Positions 12,835 through 18,751 of a stretch of DNA of 21,608 nucleotides are shown here, in pieces. The notes under the pieces were generated by a model. That model searched no databases. It was not told the DNA's origin and saw only the letters and a program-made list of their open reading frames with translations. The stretch's first letter is position 1. Every line of letters begins with the position of its first letter. Source of the stretch: an uncultured Atopobiaceae bacterium (GTDB taxonomy: Bacteria > Actinomycetota > Coriobacteriia > Coriobacteriales > Atopobiaceae); assembly GCA_905233865.1 (NCBI GenBank), contig CAJOGH010000006.1, positions 1-21,608 on the forward strand. Reading direction: 5' to 3'. Both the position numbers and the translations under genes were made by a program.

Positions 12835-13552
12835 CCTTGGTCATCTCCAGGAAGATCTGCTCCAGGCTCATGCTGGGGTGCGCCTGCTTGAGGGCATCGA
12901 GCGTGCCATCAAAGAGCTTGCGGCCGTGCGCCACGATGCACACGCTGTCGCAGAGCTTGTCGGCGGTCTCCAGGACGTGCGTGCTAAAGAGCACGGAGTT
13001 GCCGCGCGCCGCGTGCTCGCGCATCATCTCCTTGAGCTCGTAGGCACCCTTGGGATCCAGGCCCGTCATCGGCTCGTCCAAGATCCAGACGCTCGGGTTG
13101 TGGATAAGAGCACCCATGACGTGAATCTTCTGCCTCATGCCATGGGAGTAGTCGGAGATGCGACTGGAGAGCGCGTCATAGATGTCAAAGCGCTCGCCAT
13201 ACTCCTTGATGAACGGGGCGCGGCTGTCCGCAGGCGTGCCATAGACATCGGCCATGAAGGTCAGGTACTCGATGCCCGTGAGGCGCAAGAAGCGGTCAGG
13301 GTCATCGGGGACGTAACCAAACTGCCGCTTGGCCTCGATGGAGTCCTCGACGATGTCATGGCCGTTGAGCGAGATCGTTCCCTCGTCGATAGAGCAGACG
13401 CCGCAGATCATCTTGAGTGTCGTGGACTTGCCCGCGCCGTTGGGACCAAAGAACCCCGTTATCTTGCCGTCCTCGACGGTCCATGTGAGGTCGTCGACTG
13501 CCTTGACCTCCTTGCCGGCATAGGTCTTTGACACGTGTTCGAGAGTAATCAT
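12827..13552 (-). CDS. ABC transporter ATP-binding protein
   Basis: ATPase that drives the overlapping permease. The 241-residue product has Walker A GPNGAGKST (36-44), a Q-loop region GYVPDDPD (79-86) in which aspartate stands where glutamine is usual, signature YSHGMRQK (135-142), Walker B VWILDEP (155-161), D-loop TGLDP (163-167) and switch His192. The SHGM signature in place of SGGQ and the short C-terminus fit the drug or peptide exporter subfamily often paired with ABC-2 permeases. The ribosome site is a weak AGGGGG 4 bases upstream of the ATG at 13552. It is the first gene of the two-gene operon and diverges from the protease gene across a 215-bp gap. Confidence 0.94.
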   Translation of the reverse strand: MITLEHVSKTYAGKEVKAVDDLTWTVEDGKITGFFGPNGAGKSTTLKMICGVCSIDEGTISLNGHDIVEDSIEAKRQFGYVPDDPDRFLRLTGIEYLTFMADVYGTPADSRAPFIKEYGERFDIYDALSSRISDYSHGMRQKIHVMGALIHNPSVWILDEPMTGLDPKGAYELKEMMREHAARGNSVLFSTHVLETADKLCDSVCIVAHGRKLFDGTLDALKQAHPSMSLEQIFLEMTKDE

Positions 13553-13566
13553 GGTGCCCCCTGGTC

Positions 13567-13595
13567 AATCTAATGCAAATATGACGGTCGTCCAA
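13567..13595 (-). promoter_or_regulatory. Candidate promoter of the ABC exporter operon
   Basis: On the minus strand TTGGAC (13590-13595), a 17-bp spacer and TAGATT (13567-13572) form a reasonable sigma70-type promoter that would give a very short leader of about 10 nt. Further upstream is an inverted repeat, GTGGCA-N10-TGCCAC (13615-13636), and an alternative -10, TATCCT (13596-13601). Confidence 0.4.
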
Positions 13596-13699
13596 AGGAT
13601 AGCCTACATGCTCCGTGGCACCCATTGTATTGCCACTATGATGCCTCCCCGCAACTCATGCCGCTTGCCGATATAGCAGGGACTAAGGTGCCGTACAGA

Positions 13700-13705
13700 T
13701 ATAAT
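13700..13705 (+). promoter_or_regulatory. Candidate -10 element of the protease gene
   Basis: A consensus TATAAT lies 63 bp before the ATG of the protease gene. No TTGACA-like hexamer lies at 16-18 bp upstream, so the promoter may need an activator or may be weak. Confidence 0.4.
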
Positions 13706-13767
13706 TAAGAAGGTGTCAATAATTTCGGGCGCGACGCCACATCCGAACAATAGAAAGGAGCACGCGT

Positions 13768-16071
13768 ATGGGAAGTAAGTGGAAGAGGATGCGGTATGCG
13801 CCGCTCGTGGGCCTGATGGGAGCGGCACTTGCCGTCTCGCTCGTGCCCGCGATGGCCTCCGCAGACGCCTCGCTTTTGCCGGGCGTGCCCGAATGGGCCC
13901 AGGACGCCGGTGGCTCTGAGCCAACCGAGCTCAAGGCGCAGGCAACCCTCCCGAGCACCTATGACCTGAGGAACGATGGTCTTGTCACCCCGGTCAAGCA
14001 GCAGAGCCCGTTCCAGTCCTGTTGGTCGTTCGGTGGCAGTGCGGCCGCTGAAAGCTCGATCCTCTCGAGTGCGGGCATGACCTACGCGGACACCGTCGCC
14101 AAGGGCAGCCCCCTCAACCTCTCGGAAAGTCATCTCGTCTGGTTCTCCCTGCATCCTGTCACGGAAGCGGACGACCCCGCACAGGCTGGCGAGGGCATCC
14201 ACCTCAAGAGCAACGACATCAATGCCGCCTTCAACAACGGCGGCAGCAGCATCCTCATGACCACGCTGTACGCCCAAGGCGTAGGCCCCCTGCCCGAGTC
14301 GGCCTTCCCGTACCGCGGTAAGAATGCCCGCACCACACTCGATGACTACAACGACGACCCCGATGGCACTGTCCACAGGGCTATCGAGGAAGCTGCAACC
14401 CAAGCCCACAAGTCGTACGACCAGTTCCTCCAGGATTACGCTGATGCCTATACCGGAGGCAACAAGGACGCCGCGTACGCATCCCTCAAGGGTCAGGTCG
14501 AAACTAACTCTAGGGAAAACATGACCTACAGCGACCAGGACGACTGGAGCCTTCCCGAGACCGACGGAATGGGTAGGAACACTCGCCTGCTCACCGGCGG
14601 CTACGTGCTCAAGAACGGCAACTACCTCCCGGACTACTACTTGGGCGAGGAAACCAGCCCTAACCAGGACACCATCCGCAGTATGAAGCAGGAACTGCTC
14701 AACGGCCGCGGCATCATGCTCACCTATCACGCCGACCAGGGCAAGTACACCAGCAGCGGCGAAAAGGGCACCATGTACAACCAGTACGTACCCGAAAGGC
14801 TGCCCCTCAACCACGGCGTCTGCGTCGTGGGCTGGGACGACGACTACAAAGTGGACGAGTTCATAAGTGCCTCTGGCGCCAAGCCACCCGCGAAGGGCGC
14901 CTGGATCGTCAAGAACAGCTGGGGCTCCGAGACCGACTGCGAGAAAGACGACCTTGGCAATGTTGTGAGCCACAAGAAGTACGGCATAAACGACGAAGAG
15001 GGCAAGGGAACTGGATACTTCTACCTCTCTTACTACGATCGCGGCATCTACCTGGGCGAGACCGTGGAGTTCAGCACGAACCTCGCGGGTCAGGGCGCAT
15101 TCCAGACTATGCAGTACGACTACATGCCCCTGCAGTCCGACTTCCACAGGGTCGGCAACTCTGAGGATGTTACGAGCTCCGCCAACGTGTTCAAGCCCGA
15201 GGAAAACGTTGTCGTCCGCAGCGTCTCCACGCAGACAGGCGAGGAGAACATGCGCGTCACGATGGCCCTCTACGCCCTCGATGACGATGCGACCGAACCC
15301 ACCGACGGCGAGCTTCTCGCACGCACGTCGTCGAACTTCGAGTACTCCGGCTTCCACCGCGTCGACCTCGACAACCCCATCGACGTCAAGGCCGGCCAGC
15401 GCATTGCGGTCGTCTCAACCGCGTCCAAGGTCGAGCCCGACGGCAAGCGCGTGTACGAGGCAAGCGCCAACACCTCTCCCTCGGAAACTGCGACAAACAC
15501 CTGCGTTGCCGTGGTGAACAAGGGCGAGAGCTACGTCTACACGAACAACAAGTGGACCGATTGGAAGGACTATCTCGCCGCCGAGAACTTGGAGGGCACC
15601 GAGGTCGACAACTTCTCGATCAAGGTCTACGCCACCCCCGGCGAGCCTGATCCTGTCGACGAGGGCAAAGCAATCTTCCGCCTGTACAACCCCAACAGCG
15701 GCGAGCACTTCTACACCGACAACGCCGGCGAGCGCGACCACCTCGTGTCCGTGGGCTGGACCGCCGAGGGCACTGGCTGGGTTGCGCCCACCACCGACGG
15801 CAAGCCGGTCTACCGCCTGTACAACGCATACGCAGGTGACCACCACTACACGACCGACGCCAACGAGCGCGCTGAGCTCGTGAAGCTCGGCTGGACCGAC
15901 GAGGGGACGGGCTGGCTCTCCGGCGGAGACGTGCCGGTCTACCGCCAGTACAACCCCAACGCCGTGACGGGCGCGCACAACTTCACGACGTCCAAGAACG
16001 AGAACGACACCCTCGCGAGCCTGGGCTGGAAGGCCGAGGGCGTGGGCTGGAACGCGCTTTCCGCAGGCTAG
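13768..16071 (+). CDS. Secreted papain-family (C1) cysteine protease with three DUF5648 repeats
   Basis: Predicted exported endopeptidase of 767 residues. Residues 1-32 are a signal peptide (basic KWKRMRY, hydrophobic core, AMASA cleavage site). A propeptide-like stretch precedes the mature start LPSTYDLRNDGLVTPVKQQ. The papain active site is complete: oxyanion Gln79 and catalytic Cys85 in QQSPFQSCWSF, His349 in LNHGVCVVGWDDDY, and Asn383 in WIVKNSWGS. An insert of about 140 residues (180-320) separates the two halves. A beta-rich lectin-like domain follows at about 430-625. Three DUF5648-type repeats end the protein (about 635-672, 680-718 and 723-764), each with YN-G-H-YT and LGW-EG-GW, which likely bind the cell surface or glycans. 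No LPXTG motif is seen. AAAGGAG lies 9 bases before the ATG, and the gene has its own terminator. Confidence 0.93.
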   Translation: MGSKWKRMRYAPLVGLMGAALAVSLVPAMASADASLLPGVPEWAQDAGGSEPTELKAQATLPSTYDLRNDGLVTPVKQQSPFQSCWSFGGSAAAESSILSSAGMTYADTVAKGSPLNLSESHLVWFSLHPVTEADDPAQAGEGIHLKSNDINAAFNNGGSSILMTTLYAQGVGPLPESAFPYRGKNARTTLDDYNDDPDGTVHRAIEEAATQAHKSYDQFLQDYADAYTGGNKDAAYASLKGQVETNSRENMTYSDQDDWSLPETDGMGRNTRLLTGGYVLKNGNYLPDYYLGEETSPNQDTIRSMKQELLNGRGIMLTYHADQGKYTSSGEKGTMYNQYVPERLPLNHGVCVVGWDDDYKVDEFISASGAKPPAKGAWIVKNSWGSETDCEKDDLGNVVSHKKYGINDEEGKGTGYFYLSYYDRGIYLGETVEFSTNLAGQGAFQTMQYDYMPLQSDFHRVGNSEDVTSSANVFKPEENVVVRSVSTQTGEENMRVTMALYALDDDATEPTDGELLARTSSNFEYSGFHRVDLDNPIDVKAGQRIAVVSTASKVEPDGKRVYEASANTSPSETATNTCVAVVNKGESYVYTNNKWTDWKDYLAAENLEGTEVDNFSIKVYATPGEPDPVDEGKAIFRLYNPNSGEHFYTDNAGERDHLVSVGWTAEGTGWVAPTTDGKPVYRLYNAYAGDHHYTTDANERAELVKLGWTDEGTGWLSGGDVPVYRQYNPNAVTGAHNFTTSKNENDTLASLGWKAEGVGWNALSAG

Positions 16072-16095
16072 CGCGAACCACAGGCACGACCGATG

Positions 16096-16130
16096 CTCCC
16101 CCGTCTGCTCACAGGCGGGGGAGTTCTTTC
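16096..16130 (+). terminator. Terminator of the protease gene
   Basis: CTCCCCCG (16096-16103) pairs with CGGGGGAG (16116-16123). The stem extends inward by a T-G pair and CTG/CAG to a CTCA loop. TTCTTTC follows on the plus strand. It lies 24 bp past the stop. The minus-strand side lacks a T run, so it mainly serves the protease. Confidence 0.88.
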
Positions 16131-16146
16131 ATTTGTAGACTCTTGT

Positions 16147-17196
16147 CTACATGACCAACATGAACACCTTTGCCAGCACAAAGCCGATGACGCCACAGCC
16201 CGGGAAGGTGAGGACCCAGGTGAGCGCCATGTCCTTGGCCACCTGCCAGTTCACGTGCTTGACGTTGCTGGCGGCGCCGGCTCCCATGATGGAGGCCGTC
16301 TTGGTGTGCGTCGTGGAAACGGGCAGGCCCCAGAAGGTGGAGGCAAGCAGGCTCACGCCCGAGGACAGCGACGCCGCCGCGCCCTGGTACTTGTGGATGT
16401 TGGCGATGCCGGTGCCCACGGTCTTGACGATGCGCTTGCCGCCCACCGCCGTGCCTATGGACATCATGAGCGCGCACCCCACCATGAGCCACATGGGGTA
16501 GCGGTCCCCCGGCGCCATGGTGTAGCCCGTGGCAAGCGTGACGGCCAGCATGGCGATGGACATGAACTTCTGCCCGTCCTGCGCGCCGTGCATAAACGCG
16601 CCAAAGCCGGCGCCCACCACCTGCAGGTGCGAGAACACGCGATTCATGCGTCCGAACGGTGCGAACGCAAAGACCTCGCGGATGAGCTTCGTGAGCACGA
16701 AGCCCAGGGCAAATCCAAAGGCGGTCGAGAAGAACAAGCCGAAGACGACCTTTATCCACTCCGCGCCGTTGATGCCGGCAAGGCTCCCATTGACCGCGAT
16801 GGCCGCACCGGAAAGCCCCGCAATGAGCGCGTGGCTTTCGCTGGTGGGGATGCCAAAGAGCCAGGCCACGCCTCCCCACACCACGATGGACACCATGGCC
16901 GCCGAAAGGCCCACGAGCGCCGCGCGGGAGTCGCCGCCAAAGTCGACCATGCCGCTAACGGTCGCCGCGACCGCGGTGGTGACGAGCGACGAGATCACGA
17001 GGCCCAGGAAGTTGCAGATGACGCCAAGGATGACCGCACCCCTAAACGAGATGGAGCGTGTGCCAACCGCCTCAGCGATGGCGTTGGCCGCATCGGTGGC
17101 CCCGTTGATAAAGATGGTCATTACCACAAGGACCATTGCTATAAGCAGGGGCACGTTGGTCGTGAGCTCGGCTAGAAAGTCGGGCAGAGACGCCAT
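16147..17196 (-). CDS. pit: PiT-family low-affinity inorganic phosphate transporter
   Basis: Inner-membrane carrier for phosphate driven by H+ or Na+ (PF01384). The 349-residue product has two inverted halves. The first signature is FINGATDAANAIAEAVGTR (29-47), followed by PTSESHALIAG (117-126). The second is FMHGAQDGQKFMSIA (201-215), followed by GLPVSTTHTKTASIMG near 295. About ten hydrophobic segments span the membrane. I chose the ATG at 17196 because AGGAGG lies 9 bases upstream; an in-frame TTG six bases earlier sits too close to that site. The DUF47/PhoU-like partner that often accompanies PiT genes is not in this window. The gene stands alone, convergent with the protease and divergent from the alcohol dehydrogenase. 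Sulfate permeases of the CysP type are relatives, so phosphate is the likely, not proven, substrate. Confidence 0.93.
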   Translation of the reverse strand: MASLPDFLAELTTNVPLLIAMVLVVMTIFINGATDAANAIAEAVGTRSISFRGAVILGVICNFLGLVISSLVTTAVAATVSGMVDFGGDSRAALVGLSAAMVSIVVWGGVAWLFGIPTSESHALIAGLSGAAIAVNGSLAGINGAEWIKVVFGLFFSTAFGFALGFVLTKLIREVFAFAPFGRMNRVFSHLQVVGAGFGAFMHGAQDGQKFMSIAMLAVTLATGYTMAPGDRYPMWLMVGCALMMSIGTAVGGKRIVKTVGTGIANIHKYQGAAASLSSGVSLLASTFWGLPVSTTHTKTASIMGAGAASNVKHVNWQVAKDMALTWVLTFPGCGVIGFVLAKVFMLVM

Positions 17197-17234
17197 GGTC
17201 AACAGCCTCCTGGTGTCAGGCGGTCTTTAGCCGA

Positions 17235-17243
17235 ATTTTACCA
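17235..17243 (-). promoter_or_regulatory. Extended -10 promoter of pit
   Basis: On the minus strand TGGTAAAAT forms an extended -10 (TG, one base, TAAAAT). No good -35 is present, as is allowed for this promoter type. Predicted +1 is near 17228, giving a leader of about 30 nt. Confidence 0.5.
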
Positions 17244-17290
17244 GCCGATGCGCCGCGCGCGGGCAAGAACCCGACACGAAGTTGTCCCTT

Positions 17291-17309
17291 ATACCTGCCT
17301 CATACCTGC
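17291..17309 (+). repeat. ATACCTGC direct repeat upstream of the alcohol dehydrogenase
   Basis: Two exact copies of ATACCTGC (17291-17298 and 17302-17309) start 11 bp apart, one helical turn, about 140 bp before the alcohol dehydrogenase start. Such phased half-sites can bind an activator. The intergenic gap (17197-17446) shows no clear sigma70 promoter for the gene. Confidence 0.35.
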
Positions 17310-17402
17310 GGCGTCTCACGCTTGCCGACAATTTGGCTACGCTAAAACGAGTAACCATTGCCCCTCCCCCGCCCACGCGCGTACCATCGCGACTTGGGAG
17401 CC

Positions 17403-17419
17403 GCGGGCACAGGGCCCGC
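17403..17419 (+). other. Leader hairpin before the alcohol dehydrogenase
   Basis: GCGGGC (17403-17408) and GCCCGC (17414-17419) pair around an ACAGG loop, 27 bp before the start codon and upstream of the ribosome site. No T run follows, so it is not a terminator. It may influence mRNA stability or translation. Confidence 0.35.
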
Positions 17420-17446
17420 AAACAGAGTAAGAAAGAAGGAGAACGT

Positions 17447-18670
17447 ATGGGACGCTTTACCAATCCTCGCGACATCTACTTTGGGCCTGGGGCGCTTGAG
17501 AACCTCAAGAACCTCAAGGGCAAGCGCGCCGTCATCTGCATCGGCGGCCAGAGCGTAAAGAGGAGCGGCACCCTGGAGCGCGCCGAGGCCTACCTCCACG
17601 AGGCTGGCTTTGAGACCAAGCTCATCGAGGGCATCGAGCCCGATCCCTCCGTCGTCACGGTCATGAACGGCGCCAAGGTCATGCTCGACTTTGAGCCCGA
17701 CTGGATCGTCGCCATCGGCGGCGGCAGCCCCATCGACGCGGCCAAGGCCATGTGGATCAAGTACGAGTACCCCGACTGCACCTTCGAGGACATGTGCAAG
17801 GTCTTTGGCATCCCCGAGCTACGCCACAAGGCCAACTTCTGCGCCGTCACGACCACCTCTGGCACCGGCACCGAGGTCACCGCGTTCTCCATCATCACGG
17901 ACTACGACAAGGGCATCAAGTACCCCATCGCCGACTTTGAGATCACGCCTGATGTGGCCATCGTCGACTCCGACCTCGTCAAGACCCTGCCCCAGAAGCT
18001 CGTGGCCCACACCGGTATGGACGCCCTCACCCACTGCATTGAGGCCTGGGTCTCCACCGCGCGCAGCTGCTACACCGACGCCATGGCCCGCGCTGCCGCC
18101 ATCATGATCAAGGACAACATCGTCGCCTCCTACAACGGCGACATGGACGCCCGCGCCACCATGCACGACGCCCAGTGCATGGCCGGCATCGCGTTCTCCA
18201 GCGGCCTGCTTGGCATCGTCCACTCGCTGGCCCACAAGACCGGCGCTGCCTTCATCGACTACGGCGACGGCGCCCACATCATCCACGGTGCCGCCAACGC
18301 CATGTACCTGCCCAAGGTCATCGCGTTCAACGCCAACGATCCTGTCGCGCTCAAGCGCTACGCCGAGCTCGCTGATGCCTTTGGCCTTTCCGGCGCTGAC
18401 GACCGCGCCAAGACCCGTGCGCTCATCGACCTGCTCCGCAGCCTCAACGACCAGCTCAACATCCCCCACTGCATCCAGCACTACGGTGCCGACTCCTACC
18501 CTGCCGACGCCGGCTTCGTGCCCGTCGAGGTCTTCGAGGAGCGCAAGGCTACCATCGCCACCAACGCCATCGGCGACGCCTGCACCGGTGCCAACCCCAT
18601 CCAGCCCAGCCAGGAGCAGATGGAGGCCGTCCTCTCCGCGTGCTACTACGACACGGAGATTGACTTCTAA
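17447..18670 (+). CDS. Iron-containing alcohol dehydrogenase (group III)
   Basis: Cytoplasmic NAD(P)H-dependent reductase of aldehydes to alcohols (PF00465), probably a fermentative reductant sink. The product has 407 residues. Seen are the nucleotide-binding GGGSPID (91-97), the TTSGTGTE loop (136-143), and the metal ligands Asp192 and His196 (GMDALTHCIEAW), His263 (SLAHKTGA) and His280 (HGAANAMYLP). Compared with the FucO/butanol dehydrogenase pattern, a few extra residues (IDYGDGAHII) lie between the last two ligands, adding a further histidine, His277. I chose the ATG at 17447 because AAGGAG lies 6 bases upstream and the family starts at the RFTNPRDIYFGPGA segment; the earlier in-frame start adds 55 residues of low-complexity translation. 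It is a single gene with its own terminator. Ethanol, butanol or a diol product cannot be told apart by eye. Confidence 0.94.
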   Translation: MGRFTNPRDIYFGPGALENLKNLKGKRAVICIGGQSVKRSGTLERAEAYLHEAGFETKLIEGIEPDPSVVTVMNGAKVMLDFEPDWIVAIGGGSPIDAAKAMWIKYEYPDCTFEDMCKVFGIPELRHKANFCAVTTTSGTGTEVTAFSIITDYDKGIKYPIADFEITPDVAIVDSDLVKTLPQKLVAHTGMDALTHCIEAWVSTARSCYTDAMARAAAIMIKDNIVASYNGDMDARATMHDAQCMAGIAFSSGLLGIVHSLAHKTGAAFIDYGDGAHIIHGAANAMYLPKVIAFNANDPVALKRYAELADAFGLSGADDRAKTRALIDLLRSLNDQLNIPHCIQHYGADSYPADAGFVPVEVFEERKATIATNAIGDACTGANPIQPSQEQMEAVLSACYYDTEIDF

Positions 18671-18702
18671 GAGGCGCGTACACACGCCTTCCTAGCATCA
18701 AG

Positions 18703-18741
18703 GGGCGAGAAGAGCCAAGCTCTTCTCGCCCTCTTCTTATG
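18703..18741 (+). terminator. Terminator of the alcohol dehydrogenase gene
   Basis: A perfect 12-bp stem, GGGCGAGAAGAG (18703-18714) with CTCTTCTCGCCC (18720-18731), closes a CCAAG loop and is followed by TCTTCTTAT on the plus strand. It lies between convergent genes. The minus side lacks a good T run but may still serve the permease-EAL gene, whose stop is 21 bp away. Confidence 0.87.
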
Positions 18742-18751
18742 CGTGGGGGTG

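Noticed and set aside
13705..15357. 550-codon minus-strand frame opposite the protease
   Set aside because: The plus-strand protease has a full catalytic set and signal peptide; the antisense translation has no recognisable motif.
17202..17202. TTG start for pit, two codons upstream
   Set aside because: It leaves only 3 bases between AGGAGG and the start; the ATG at 17196 has better spacing.
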